The notes below the pieces were generated by a model. It was not told the origin of the DNA and made no database searches. It saw nothing but the letters and a program-made list of their open reading frames with translations. Position numbers and translations under genes: made by a program. From positions 1,240,001 through 1,304,000 of the forward strand of contig BCIK01000001.1 in assembly GCA_039545295.1 (NCBI GenBank): DNA of 64,000 bases, written 5' to 3'. Position 1 is the first letter of the stretch; the number at the start of each line of letters is the position of its first letter. Below, piece by piece: positions 12,567-24,566 of the stretch. This DNA is from Udeniomyces pyricola (taxonomy: Eukaryota; Basidiomycota; Tremellomycetes; Cystofilobasidiales; Mrakiaceae).

Positions 12567-15178
12567 GAGCCTTTCCTTCCTCTTCTTTGTTTCCATCGTT
12601 CCTTGATGCTTTTAATCTCGTCTCGTTCCTCTTCTTCTTGATATTCTTGCCTGCTCTTCCATCCATTTCCCTCCCCCTTTCCGTTTCCCAATCTTTTTCA
12701 ATTGCATAGACTCGTTTGACGACATTTCATTCTCTTCTCTCTCTCTCTCTGCTTCAGCCCCCACTGTGCCCTTTCCCTCTTTCGTTCTCCTCATCTCTCA
12801 TACGACGCTTCACTCGATGGACTTCCACACACACACTCTCTCTCTTTCTCTCTCTCGTCTCCTATGTCTTCAAACCCACAACGAACTTGTTCAAACCGCC
12901 TACTGCTTCGAGTCAATCCGATTCTTGCCTCTGTCTTTCTTTCTTTGTCCCTTCTGCTCCTACCCCTTTTCCAAAGTCATCTCTCGGTCCTCTCCATTTC
13001 GCGTCTTTGTGCTTTGTGGTTTCCTTTGTTTCTTTTTTTTTTCCCTAGCCCTTGGCCATGAGGATCTATTTTATGCGTCGTTCTTCCGACCCTTTGATCT
13101 TTATACCAACAGCCCCCCTTTTCCACCTCTGCTCTATGCCTCTGTCACTCTCTCCCTCTCTCTTTCTTTCTGGTAGTGAGTCCCTTGATTGGACCAGTGC
13201 GAGATAGTGAAAGCCATTGGATCTTGACTGCAAGAAGACGAAAAAAAAAAAAAAAAAAAAAAAGAAGAAGAAAAAAAAAAGAAAAAAATAGAAAACAGGC
13301 AAAAAGAAACAAGCGGATAAAGAAAGGAAAGAAGAGGGGTTTAAGAGGGTCAATTTTTTTTCTTTCTCTTAATGCTCGCTTCATATATATGTACGTTCGA
13401 CCTTTCGCGCCCCTCCTCCACCTTCCCCTTTCTTCCGTCCCTCGACCAGCGAGACCATTCAAGACCCCCCCCCCCCTTCCCCCCTTCTCTTGATCAATTT
13501 TGCGCTAAACGTCCTTTCTTCCCCCAACCTTTTCCTCCCCTCCCCCTTCCTTACTCCCACCCGAGAAAAAAACCCCTTGGACACCCCTCCCGATCTGACC
13601 GACGACGTCGACGCTCTCCCCGACGAGCGCTCCCACGTCGATCGTCTGAACCCGATGGACGAGTGTCGAGAGGTCTCGGTTCCAACGCGCTTTGACGGTC
13701 GAAGCGAAATCGCGATCGAGAGAGTGGTGGGCGTTGGTAGTGGAAGAAGGGGAAAGAGAGGGAGAGGAAAAGGTGGGACGTAGAGGGGCAGTCGAGAGGA
13801 ACGCAGTCGTTTGATCAAGCCTTTTTTTTTTTTTTGGTTTGGTTTTTTTTTTTTTTTTTTTGGTTTTTGAAAATGAGGAAAGTTGATGTATATTTATATG
13901 GTTATATTTGTATATGGACACGTGAGTTTTTTTCCAAGAATCAGCTTAAGTTCTTATATGATCTGTTTCGACCTCGAGATGCAGTTCGTTCGTTCGAGCC
14001 GGACGGACGGATGGACGGACGCGTTCCGTTGTTTTGAGTTTCTTCTTATCGAGAAGAGATGAAACGGCGGGAGGGGGGGGGGGGAGAGGGGTGAAAGACA
14101 TGTTCAGTATACGTACGAAGCGGTAAGGTGTTGAGTGCGTTCTCGGAGAGACGAGGAGAGACTGTAATAGACGGCGCCGACCTGAAGATAGATAGAGATG
14201 GTCGAGAAGCAAAGGGAGGAACAAAGGGGGGGAGGGGGAGGTAAAATGAAGTAATAGTAAGATTGAGGTTTGGGTTTGCCCGATGGAAGCCGAAGAGGGT
14301 CGGTCGCGATGAGGATTGATGAAGGCAAAGGGGGAGGGAGTTGAAGGGGGAAAGGGAGTAAACGTAGGATCAGTTGATGATGTCTGTCTCCGTTGCCTAT
14401 GTATGCGGCCTGAGTGCCAGAAGGAAGGTGGAGAAGGGTACCGGTCCTGGGGCCGGGGGAAGGGGAAGGACAAAAAAAAAAAAAAAACAAGGTCCAAGGT
14501 CCAAGGTCCAAGGTCCAAGGTAGTTTAACTAGGTTGGGTTGGTCAAGTTGAAACGAAACGTACGGCTAATGCGCCGGCGGCGGTGGAAATGATGGAGGAA
14601 GCCATGTCGATAGAATCCGTTGCCGAAGGAGAGGAGGATAAGAGGATGGACAGATGATTGATGCAGGTTCACTGGTCTAAGTCAGAGCAGCTGGTTATTG
14701 TGAAATTGGGATATAGGGATACACGGCAGACCGTCGCGTCGTCCGTCGTCGTCGTTGGGCGCGAAGACGTGATGGAGCGAACAAAGGGTGCTTGCTATGA
14801 CAGCAGATGCCAATCGATCATCGATAGACATGTCAGACAAACACTTAAATCCATCCATACATCATGCTCATCGACCCATGCCATCTCTGCAAATACATCC
14901 ATTATACGTCCTCATCAAGTATTCCATCATCCACTCACATCCCTCGCCTTATAACGGAAATTTTGGGTGACAGCTATACCTACAACATGCCCTTTAGTTC
15001 CTTCCCTTCCTTCTTCATCTCTCCCGCTTGATGGCTCCATCTTCCCACCCCTAGTCCTACATCCATTCAATCATCCCACACGTACGCTCATCTCCTATGA
15101 GTATATGTATATACAGCGTACCTCAATCCTCCCTTCTTCCTCCTCCTCTTCCTCCCCTCCTCCCCAAACCTCGAGGGG
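12567..15178. other. Low-complexity intergenic region
   Basis: About 2.6 kb between the convergent chitin synthase and MOCS2A genes. The plus strand is C/T-rich from about 12570 to 13170, followed by an A-run and purine tract (13240-13340), T-runs near 13822-13860 and a G-run near 14070. Most of this is probably 3' untranslated sequence plus spacer. One possible small minus-strand exon at 14560-14600 (start MASSIISTAAGALA, then a gtacgt donor) could not be extended to a full gene. Confidence 0.55.
14491..14518. repeat. Short tandem repeat, 7-bp unit
   Basis: Four perfect copies of ggtccaa in a row, directly after an A-run (14472-14486). It lies in untranscribed or 3' untranslated low-complexity DNA and is a plain microsatellite. 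Confidence 0.9.
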
Positions 15179-15484
15179 CTAGCCCCCCGAGACCGGGGGA
15201 AGAACAGCGACGACATCGCCTTCTTTCAAGACATACACCTCGTCGTCGGTATCGGTATCGATCATCACTTCGTTGACGGCCCAACTGGCCGTTCGGAGGA
15301 CGCGTTCGAGTCGATCGCCATAGAGCGCGATGAGTTGGTTCGAGAGGTGGGAGAGGGTGTAAGCGGAAGGAGAAGGGGGAGGATGAGGGAGGAGGATGGA
15401 AGGGGTCCCGGTGGCGTCTTGGGCGGAGGCGAAGAAAAGGACTTGGATGGGGCGGGGTTGGAGATGTTGGTGAGAAGAGGACAT
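15179..15484 (-). CDS. MOCS2A: Molybdopterin synthase small (sulfur-carrier) subunit, 101 aa
   Basis: A single-exon gene of 101 codons. MoaD-type proteins are ubiquitin-like sulfur carriers: their C-terminal Gly-Gly is adenylated and thiocarboxylated by a Uba4/MOCS3-type enzyme, and the sulfur is passed to precursor Z in the large-subunit complex to make molybdopterin. The sequence shows a first beta strand PIQVLFFASAQDATG, a helix around LSHLSNQLIALYGDRLERVL, then WAVNEVMI, the strand EVYVLKEGDVVAVLPPVSGG and the terminal GG directly before the stop, all in MoaD order. Length is close to the family norm (about 80-100). The middle has an inserted Pro/Ser loop. The large subunit (MOCS2B) is not in this window. 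Confidence 0.86.
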   Translation of the reverse strand: MSSSHQHLQPRPIQVLFFASAQDATGTPSILLPHPPPSPSAYTLSHLSNQLIALYGDRLERVLRTASWAVNEVMIDTDTDDEVYVLKEGDVVAVLPPVSGG

Positions 15485-16291
15485 GGTAGATGGGAGCGGA
15501 AATGGGGGAAACGTCGAGAGAGCGAACTGAACAAGGCAAGATAAGATGGGATTCCAGTAAGGGTGATCTAGTAGCTCTCTTTGGAGCTGTGTTTAGAAGA
15601 GGAGGCAGAGGTTGAACCAAGTTGGACGGTCCTTTTCTTTCAAGCAACTCGTCCAGACGCACGCACGCCCCGCCCAGTCAGATTGCTGCAAACAACACCA
15701 TGCTGTTCAACCACCACGTCATCATCGTCATGTACACAACCGATGTTCTCACTACAGACCAAGTACCCATCATACCGAGGCTTCAACGCACAAGCTTAAT
15801 AGACAAGAAACAGTGATGATGAGGGGGTTTTGAAGCCACATTGATAAATAGAACACAGGACACCAATCTTCCTCCTTTCCGCCTTCCCAATCCTGCACCA
15901 ACAAACCGTTGTTCCCACATAAGAAAGAAAAAAGAGAACCCGTGTTTTCCGACTGCCAATAGGAATCCACCCAATCCATTCATGGCTGCAACTATCCTTG
16001 CCGCCCAATCCTTGCCAGCCTCATAGCTTCCAACAGATACCCCTTTCCTGCACCTTGGTCAGAATCGATCCGATGAGAGAAAGACGTGTCGAAGATACAG
16101 ATGGAGAGGAAGTTGAGAGGGAGAGGATGGTAGAGAAGAGCGAGTTGAACGTGACGACCGAGAGTAGACTTTTGTTGAGTTTCAAGGTTGACGTAGATAA
16201 TACGAGTTGAGGTTTTTTTTTTAATTTGAAGGAAGGTAGGCTTGATGGGCTGAGAAAGGGGGGGTTCTAGGAGTTCCTTTGGGCGAGTGGA
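15485..16291. other. Spacer between MOCS2A and RPL41
   Basis: About 0.8 kb. On the minus strand it contains the 3' untranslated end of RPL41 (right side) and the promoter of MOCS2A (left side). No gene was found. The open frames on both strands show no family motifs or splice partners. Confidence 0.6.
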
Positions 16292-16886
16292 CTATTTGGA
16301 ACGGGCACGCATCTTTCTGTGAAGGGCCAATGTGAGAATGGGAGCGAGACGCGGGCGGAAAGATTGTAAGGAAAGGCAGTCAATAAAAGGCGAGGAAAGT
16401 CGCGAAGGAAAGGAAACAGGTCGGGTGAGAGAAAAGAGGACGAACCTGCGCTTCTTACGAAGACGACGCATTCGCTGTGGGTTGAAAGGAAGCAGGGAAA
16501 AGAAGACGAGAAGGGATGTCAGTTGGGATCGAATCAGGAAGGGGCAAGGGGGGGGGGGGAGGCGACCTGGTTCACTCGGTAGTCGGATGAACGTGACTCG
16601 AGTGGGACCAAGAGAGGGGAAGGGAAGCAGGGTAGGGTAGGAGGGGCGGATGAAAAGCGTAGTAGGGAAGGATTTGAGGGAAGAGAGGAGGGCAGGGTCG
16701 GACCTTCTTTCGCCATTCTGTAAAAGACACACAAAGGGAAGCGGTCAATACATGTACATGCGGGAACAGAGGTGATGCAGGGAGGGATGAGAAGCAAGAG
16801 AGACAGGGACAGGGACTGGGACAGGGGGCGAGAAGAGGATGGGAAAGAATGCAAAGGCCAAGAAGGGTGGGCTTACTGTCTCGCAT
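16292..16886 (-). CDS. RPL41: 60S ribosomal protein L41 (eL41), 25 aa, four exons
   Basis: The smallest eukaryotic ribosomal protein, an arginine/lysine-rich helix of the ribosome. Exons on the minus strand: 16877-16886 (10 nt), 16704-16717 (14 nt), 16446-16474 (29 nt), 16292-16316 (25 nt); together 78 nt, 25 residues and a stop. The joined peptide starts MRDKWRKK, continues RMRRLRKKRR and ends KMRARSK, the near-invariant eL41 pattern. Every border is gt...ag and every phase fits (1, 0, 2). The first exon carries only three codons plus one base. Intron 1 is about 160 nt and intron 2 about 230 nt, so most of the transcribed span is intron. It is far too short for normal open-frame searches. 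Confidence 0.94.
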
Positions 16887-17761
16887 GATGAAAGGACGTG
16901 AGGGAAAGGAGAAGAAACTCACTCGAAACGCCGAAAAAAGTACCTCTCCAGCCCGTCCCACCAACGCCTCCAACTCCAACCACTTGTCACGAGACGCGCG
17001 ACCCGTCGTCGCCTTCGAGTCTCATGATCTCATGTTGGTTGCACTCGTCCAATAATTATCAGGCACACCATCACATGTATTTCTTCGTTCCATATATATA
17101 TATATATTGCACTGTCGTCTGTAACAACGATTATATACAATCTTCATCAACCTAGCACATGGTCCGTCATCATCATGCATCATATTCACTCATACTTGAT
17201 CCTGCATCGTACACTCCCATCCTCTCATCATTGTACGAGACTCGAGAGGGAGCAGGCGGCTTGATATTTGATGAGCGTAATCATCACCAAAATTAAACTC
17301 TCCGCGTCATTTTGATCAGCCTGACGTAGTAGTACACGCGTCCAACATGAGCATATACTCAGCCGTTTTGCTTGCACAGTGATACCTGAGAGTCAGTGTA
17401 TGCGTATCGTTCATGGGTCAACAAGCAATTATACTGTCATCGCCAAGGGACGCCATCGACACATGATGCATGTGCGCCAGATGGAACCTTTGCCATCTAA
17501 AGGTTGTTTCCATGGGATCCATCCTATTCGGTTCGCTCTCGGAGCGGAGCTCATCGATTAGGCATCTTGATCACGTTGAGCGAAAAAGCTGTGCTTGGCC
17601 GTCACTCTGTGACTCTGTCAGTCGGGCACGGCAGCCAACACAAACGGGCGATTCGTCCGCGCTCTCTCACCGAACCATCCGGCCTTTGACCGCTCCTTCT
17701 TCCCCTTCCAGTTTCTGCTCGACCCATCCTCACCCACACACTTACTGCTGCCTCGTTCAAC
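16887..17761. promoter_or_regulatory. Divergent promoter region, RPL41 (-) and TIM44 (+)
   Basis: About 0.87 kb between two divergent starts. A TATA-like run (catatatatatatatatt) lies at about 17091-17107. No coding frame with support was found. Which sequence drives which gene cannot be decided from sequence alone. Confidence 0.5.
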
Positions 17762-20071
17762 ATGAAACGCACCATCCCCAACCGAGTTCCCGTCTTCCGA
17801 TCGACTTTCACTCCTCCCCTTGCCTTCCGCCCGGCATCCCGACTCGCCGCACTTTCACCACGCCCCTCCTTCGCGTCCACCCCCACTTCCACCACCACCA
17901 CTACCATTACTGCCGCCTACACCTCGAAAAAAGCCTTTTCCACCTCGCGTCCTCGCCAGGACAATGAAGCGCCCCGATCTCCGTTCGCCGTGTTTGTCGA
18001 GACGCTCAAGAGCGAGATTGAAAAAAACCGGGACCTCCAGGATAACGTCAAGCAGCTCCAGGGAGACGTCGGCAAGATGCAGGACTCGGAGCAGATGAAG
18101 CGGGCCAAGGAGCTCTACGAGCGCGCCAGGGTAAGTCATTTGACTTCACTTCCATGGGCTTGGAATCGTAGTTTTTGTATATGTCTACCTTGTCATCCTT
18201 GTCATCACGATAGAGAGCGTCAAGGGTCTTGAGCAAAGCTCGCATTGTATGCGTTGTAGGCGTCGCTGGAATCGTCTTGCTGCAGAAGTGAACTGACCGA
18301 TCGACGTCTTTGTTCTCCTTCTTTTTCGAACCCTTCCCTTGCCCCCTTTCTGCCTCAACCCTTGTCTTGACGCACAGATCACCACCATACTAAGAGAGAA
18401 CCCGAAGCTTCAGCAGGCTGCCGATGAAATGAAGCGAACGGGAGTCAAAGTCAGCGATGCTGTCGCCGAGGCCCTCAAGCAGGTTGAAGAGAGCGCTTTC
18501 CTTCGAGGCGTACGTTCATTTCCGGTCTTTCTCTTCTCTTTTTCGTTAGTGTTATTGCATGATACAACCGACTGCGATGACTGAGAGAAACAACTCATTC
18601 AATATGCTATAGCTCAACAAGACCCGAGATGCCGTCTCGTCCTCAGTGGCTGCTGCGACCGCCCCCGTCCGAAACACTGAGGCTTACAAGGCGTTGGCCG
18701 AGTCCGTGTCCGAAGTCTTTGACGAGTCAGGTGCCCTCCGGTACGGTGGATACGCTGAGAAGGAGACGAGGAGGAAGAGAAGGCAGGCTCGTTTGGAGAA
18801 GTTGGGTAGGATGGGTATGGGTGTTGGATCAAGGGTTAAGGCGAACGATGAGTGAGTCTTTCTCTCTCTCTTTCTCCCTTCTTTCGGTCGGTCGGCGTTC
18901 AGAAGAATGAATTCTGCTCAGGACCCACCATAACGCGAACAGTCAGCTGATGATGGCGTTGCGCTTATGTGAACCTCCTCGTACTCAGGGCTGGAGCGGC
19001 CCTTGTCCTCTCCAAGGAGGAGTCCAAGCCGCCGTCGCGTTGGGAGCAAATGAAGCAGACCTCGCCCCTCTTCCAGAAAGCGGCCGAGCTTCGAGAAGCA
19101 TACGACGAGTCTGAATCGCCCGTCGTCTCCAAGATCCGAACGGTGACCGAATGGATTGGGTCGTTTTCGGAGGAGAATGAGATGGCTCAAGTCACGCGTA
19201 GGATGCGGTACCTTGACCCGAGCTTCGAAGTCGAGGGTTTCGCCAAGGACCTTCGGGAGTACATCATTCCCGAGGTCCTTGACGCTTATCTCATGGCTGA
19301 CAAGGAGGCGCTCAAGCTTTGGTGTGGCGAGGCTGTACGTAAACTATGACGACGTGATTGCAGTGTGGGAGGTTGCATACGACTAGGCTGACCCATTCAT
19401 GGGATCCTTGACTTTTCGGTTCTCCGTTACATTGACAGGCCTACTCGATGCTTTGGGCGACGATGGAACAGTACCGAAAGCAGGGCCTTCAGTCAGAGTC
19501 CAGAGTCGTTGATATTAATCACGTCGAGGTGCGTTGTTGTCCATGCTTGTTCAGGTTGGTCTTCTTGCTGTGTCGTACTGTCTGGGATTGACGGATTGGA
19601 GCTTTTCCATTGTTCTATCGAAATTCAGGTGTCGACTGGCAAGATGCTCGACAACGACGTTCCCGTCCTACTGGTCTCGTTCGCCACACAAGAGATCTTG
19701 ACCTTCCGACACATCAAGACGGGAGAGGTTATGGTCGGCAAGTCAAACAAGGTCGAGGGTGTTCGTTATGCCGCCGTTTTCACTCGAATCGAAGAAGAGC
19801 TTGAGGATGAGGTCACTGGTGGTTGGAAGCTGTTGGAGGTTCGTCATGCTACTCAATCCCCTCTAATCCTGCCTCTAGCAAGATACATCCCCCTCAATAC
19901 CCCTGTGACCCTGTCTCTTTCGCCTAGATAGGGAGGCATGATCCGATCCTGTTGCTCGAGCGGACAGAATACACACTAACTGTCTGGCTTCTCATTTGCT
20001 TTCTCTTTCTCTTTCGTCCTTTACTTTCGTCTCCTGGGTGACAGATGGCGAGGCGAGGCAACGATTTGTAA
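17762..20071 (+). CDS. TIM44: Mitochondrial import motor subunit TIM44, 470 aa
   Basis: Tim44 sits on the matrix face of the inner membrane and anchors mitochondrial Hsp70 (Ssc1) to the TIM23 channel. Seven exons: 17762-18130, 18378-18509, 18613-18851, 18989-19334, 19439-19528, 19629-19838, 20045-20071, all in phase; the last codes only MARRGNDL. The N terminus (MKRTIPNRVPVFRSTF..., Arg/Ser/Thr-rich, no acids for about 60 residues) is a matrix-targeting presequence ending near AFSTSRPR. A charged coiled-coil region follows (FVETLKSEIEKNRDLQDNVK). The C-terminal Tim44 domain is recognisable by YLDPSFEVEGFAKDLREYIIPEVL, LKLWCGEAAYSMLWA, VPVLLVSFATQEI and a closing GWKLLEMARRGN. Length fits the family (about 430-490). 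Confidence 0.96.
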
Positions 20072-20947
20072 CGACATTTGATGCGATCTATCACAACTTT
20101 GACATTCAACACACCTCTCTTCATCTATTATCCTTTAATCACGCTAATCTCTAACGTCGGGTGACACGACTGAGGGGCTTCAAACCTACTAGCGACCTGC
20201 AAATTAGAGGAGTAGAAAAGAGGTGGACCGGGCCGAGGACAGTGGTGACGCGCGACCGATTTGGATTTTGACCGAGCCTCCCGCCTTGCATTCTTCCTTC
20301 CTTGCTCTCTCTAGCTCTCTCTTTGTGTGTGCACTCACCCGTTCTCATTCCTCCTGTCTACTTACGCGCTCGCCTGCACCTATATACCTACGTCACGCCT
20401 CAGACTTGAGCAAGCCTCTCCCGACGGCGTGAGGGACAGAAACGAGTGAAAGGTCTTGGCCTCACAATTCGCTCCCCTTCCTCTCCCCCCCCCCATTACG
20501 CTTCTTCTTTATTCCACCCATCATCTTCTATCCCCTTCCTTCACTTTTCACTTTGCTTGGTTTAACTTAACCACCTTTCTTCACGGCTAGACCAACACAT
20601 TCCACTCTTTTGTTGCTTCGCATTCGTAGATCGGATCGACCATCACTCATACCGCCACTTCTCCCACTCGCGACACCTCTCGCCCTCCTTCATTCTCACC
20701 GCTCGACGCCTCTTTGCTTTCTACCCATTAAACGCGCCTGGCCCGCTACTCACATTCCTTCTTTTACTCGCGCTACCTTCCTCTCCTCCATCCCCTCGCC
20801 TTAACATATTCCCCCCCCCCCCCTCCGCCCCTATCTTGCTCATCTCCCCACCTCATCTCACCTCCATCCCTCTTTTTGACATCTCCACCCGTAATCTTCT
20901 CAAGGCCATCTAAACCCATTAAAGAAAGAAAAAAAGAAACAACAAAT
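20072..20947. other. Spacer between TIM44 and the NPC2-like gene
   Basis: About 0.88 kb between two plus-strand genes. It holds the TIM44 3' end and a C/T-rich leader for the next gene, including a C-run at about 20811-20822 and short A-rich stretches just before the start codon. No gene found. Confidence 0.6.
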
Positions 20948-22590
20948 ATGTCGCCTTCTCGATCTCTCCCTCTTTTATCCTCCTCTCCTACCTTTCTCTC
21001 TTCGACTCTTCCCTTGATCTCTCTCCTTCTCCTTTCCAAGGCCTCTCAGCCTGCTATGGCCGCTCCGTTCTACTCCCACTCACTCGTGACAACCTCGGCG
21101 TTCGATACCCAAGCGCCCGTTGTCTTCCGACCTCAAGCGATTAACGCCCTCAGTACGGCCGATATTCCGCTCGAAGCCGAGATGAAGACGATTGAGTATA
21201 CCGGGTGTGGCGAAGGGAACAACATCGAAGGCACCGTCAAGCAGGTTAGGTTTGGACCTTGTGTCGGGGGAGGAACTAAGGACGAACCGTGTCAGCTTCA
21301 GGTCGGACAGTGAGTAGTAGAGCTGGGTAGTCGTCCATCGTCGTCGACCTTTGCTCTTTCTTCTTTCTTTTTGTTTCTTCGTTGTTTTTCTTGTCATTTC
21401 TTGATCCTCGACTGGCTGTTGTGATGGGTTCAATGCAAGAGAAATCAGGCTTCTGTCGATCCATATATGTATTTGCACATCAGGCAAAGCACCTAACCAT
21501 ATCTCTTATCAACCCCCCCCCCTCTCCCTTTCTCCATTGCCCTTATGTCGCCCTACGAATCTCCTATACATCTCTTGATTGCTCCTAGCGACTACACGGT
21601 CGAAATCACGTATCAGACCTCGTCATCGTACCAAGGCAGCTCGAGTGAGCCTCGATCTAATGTCCTCGCGGGATACTCCAAACAACCGAGTGGACCTTAC
21701 CCTGTACGTGAGATGGATATGGTCGGGACTATCCCGTTCTGGTTATTTCATTCTTTCTTGTATTCACGCGACTTGTTTTCCCCCTTTTTCCTTTCGACTG
21801 GTACGCTTTCTCTGTTTAATCACTCCTGTGCTCACATATCTTCTCCTCTTCAACCTTCTCCTGTCCGAACTTTTTTTTTTCTACAAACTATTCATCCTTG
21901 TATTTACAGGGCCAATCCTTCGGTGGTTGCTCTTACACGACCTGCCCCATCCGGCCTTCAACCGACTCGTCCTCTTCCGAGTCCCTTTTCCAAACGTACA
22001 CTTACCCACTTCACGGTTTCCCCCAACCGCTCGACAACCTCACTTTCAACCTCACGACCTCACTTTCGGGACCTTCGGTGTTCTGTGCGATCGTGCCTGT
22101 GAAATGGGTCGATGCGGTCGAAGGGGACAAGACGGCTGGTTTCTGGAAGGGTGGAGGAGGGATGAGTGCCGCTGCGGCGGCGGCGGCGACTAAGATGAAA
22201 GGGACATCGGCGGTGGGCATGAGGAAGAGACGAACGGGTTCGAGTGATGGTTCTCTTCTGAAGTGGGGCGGGAGGAGAGTGAGGCGAGGAGCAGCAGGTG
22301 AAGGAGATGATGATGATAAGGGTTCAGATAACAACCAGACTTCGACGACTACCGCCGCCGCTTCGCCATCCGCTCCGTCCACTTCGGCCTCCGATTCCCC
22401 TCCTGCACGAGGTGAGAACGGGACTTGGAAAATGCAGGAAGAAAAGAAGAATCAAGGAACCTACCCCAACCACAACGATCACGACGATAGCTCCTCCACC
22501 GGCGGCGGCTCCTCAACGATGTCTAGACGAGGACGACGACGCGTCAATATCGGCTCGCGCTTGCTTGCGGGCGTGAGACCAAAGTGGTAG
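20948..22590 (+). CDS. Secreted ML-domain (NPC2-like) lipid-binding protein with long C-terminal extension, 385 aa
   Basis: Three exons: 20948-21309, 21589-21703, 21910-22590. The first ATG of the frame is at 20948; residues about 6-38 form a signal peptide with a long hydrophobic core. The ML/NPC2 pattern follows: a first cysteine in EYTGCGEG, VKQVRFGPCVGG, EPCQLQVGHDYTVEITY, then GGCSYTTCPI and finally FNLTTSLSGPSVFCAIVPVKW. NPC2 proteins carry sterols in vacuole/lysosome lumen and other ML proteins bind phospholipids. After VPVKW, where NPC2 normally stops, about 160 residues of Ala-, Gly-, Arg- and Asp-rich sequence continue to the stop. NLT sites near FPQPLDNLTFNLT could be N-glycosylated. 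The ML call rests on cysteine order and strand pattern; exact lipid unknown. Confidence 0.74.
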
Positions 22591-24566
22591 GAAGGGAGAG
22601 GATCAATTTAAGGATGAAAAAAAAGAACCCCCCCTTCTAGTTTGGCCGGCCCCCAAGTTCCCAAGTCAGTTGGTCAGTTAGGTTGGTCGATTTACATTCT
22701 TCAATGGCATCCATGCGTTGTAAGCCTTTTTTTTTTTTTTTTTGCTCGGAGGCTCTCCCTTTCTCTCTCGATCTATCCTATATCTCTCTTTCTCCTCTTG
22801 GAGGAAATAGGGTCGGGCTGGGGGTGGGAGTNCTTTTTTTTTTTTTTTCTTCTTCCTGTAGTTTTTTTTTTCTTCTTCTTTTCTTTCATATCGTTCCATT
22901 TGTTCTTCTTTTTCCTTATCCCTCTCCTTCCCTTTCTTTTCTCTCACGCTTAAGTCGCCTCTTCCATCTCTCTCTGAAATCACCTTGCTCTTCTCGACCT
23001 CTCTCTCTCTCTCTTTTAACTCTTTCCCTTTCCCTTTCCCTTTCTCTTTCCCCTCCTCGTTTTTTTTTTTTTCTTTCTTTTTTTTTTNTTCTTTCTTTTT
23101 CCCTTTTTTTTTTTTTCCTATTCCTTCCTTGTTCTCTTTCCTTCCAAGATTTAGACGACGCCCGCGATCGACGGGCCCGAGAGCGGGTTGGAATGGGTTG
23201 GGGGTGGGGGGAGCATTTTTTTGTTTTGTTTTATAAATGAGATGATCATCGCATTAATCATGAGCTTGCAGATGGAAGCGAGCTAGCGCACGGACGGTAC
23301 GACCGACTGCTGCAAGCCGGCACGTACAACATATATATATATATATATGAGCTTGTATGAGCTTACGTTGATGAATCGAGTCTCAGTCTCCGTTCTTTTT
23401 TTTTCCTTTTTTTTTTGTGCGGTGCATGTGATGTTCATCAAGCGAGTGGTCTGCGCTTGAATACTTACATTCAGAGCAACGTACGTCATACCATTCATTA
23501 ACGGATGGACGAACGCAAAAAGAAAAAAAAAGGAAGAAAGAAAAGAAGAGAAGAAAAAAACAGAAAGAAAGAAAGGAAGAAGAAGACGACAACCTTAAAA
23601 AAAAAACCCCGCCAGTCGAACCAGGGCGGGGCGGGACGAGACGAAGAAGGACGAGGACAGCCAAGGTTAGTAAGTAAGTAAAGTTAGGGTATTGGATATT
23701 AACTAAAGGACTTGGGACAGATGAATCGATGGAATCGATTGGGAAGGGGGCGGGGGAAGGAGGAAGGTGAAACAAGCCAGTTCTGGTTCTGAAAGGGGAC
23801 GACGATAGGATTAGAGATGAGGAAAAGAAGAAGAAGAAGAAGTAGAGAGAAGAAGGACTGATCGGAACGACCTGCGAATGGGAGAGTTAGGTGGGGAAGA
23901 AGGAAGGGATCGGGGGGAGGGGATTTTAGACATTCATCAGATAATGATCGAAAGGTGTGACTGATGCTACAGCTATTGCTGCTGATGATGATGACGATGC
24001 GCAGAAGGGAAGACGAGATAGATGGGGGTGGATCTCGATGGGTATTATATATAGGACGTCTCTAGATAGTTTGAGCTCGAGCTCGGATAGCGTCAATGAT
24101 GCGATCAATCCCCGCCGGGTCGCCTCGGACGACGTCGTCTGAATGAAGGCCGTCCATCTCAACGCCACAGTCCTAAAGAAGAAGAAGAAGAAACACCAGC
24201 GAAGAAGAAACACCAGCGTACGCGTTAACGACAAGAAATCAGAACGACGATGAAGACAAGAAAGGGGGGCAACAAAGGACGCACGATGAAGAAATCAAAC
24301 GTTCTGATGAGGAGGTCTTCGTGTTCCTGTTTGGACTTGACAACGAAAGCCGAGAGAGGGATCCCCGAGTCTTCATGCGTGAGGTTCTCAACCAGTCGAA
24401 CCCTTATGAACCGACGACAAACAGACGCGAAAGCGTGCACCACCGCATCGTTAGCTCAATCGATACGATCAACATCCGACCCGATTCAGCCCAGAAACCA
24501 AACAAAACAGGAGAGGGAGGGGAGGAAGATGACAAAGTTAACCAAAGCACCGCCGAACGATCCAAC
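22591..24566. other. Low-complexity region between convergent genes
   Basis: About 2 kb between the 3' ends of the NPC2-like and BOI genes. The plus strand is almost pure C/T from 22725 to 23150, with T-runs and unknown bases at 22832 and 23088; it becomes A/G-rich at 23515-23590 and again near 23820. A (ta)n stretch lies at 23331-23348. No supported gene. The frames reported there only reflect homopolymer composition. Confidence 0.6.

Noticed and set aside
13066..13493. Open frames with poly-Phe or poly-Lys
   Set aside because: Created by A- and T-homopolymers in 3' untranslated DNA; no conserved sequence.
22642..23240. Open frames of about 100-185 codons rich in Phe, Ser and Leu
   Set aside because: Pure C/T composition with unknown bases inside; not a plausible protein.
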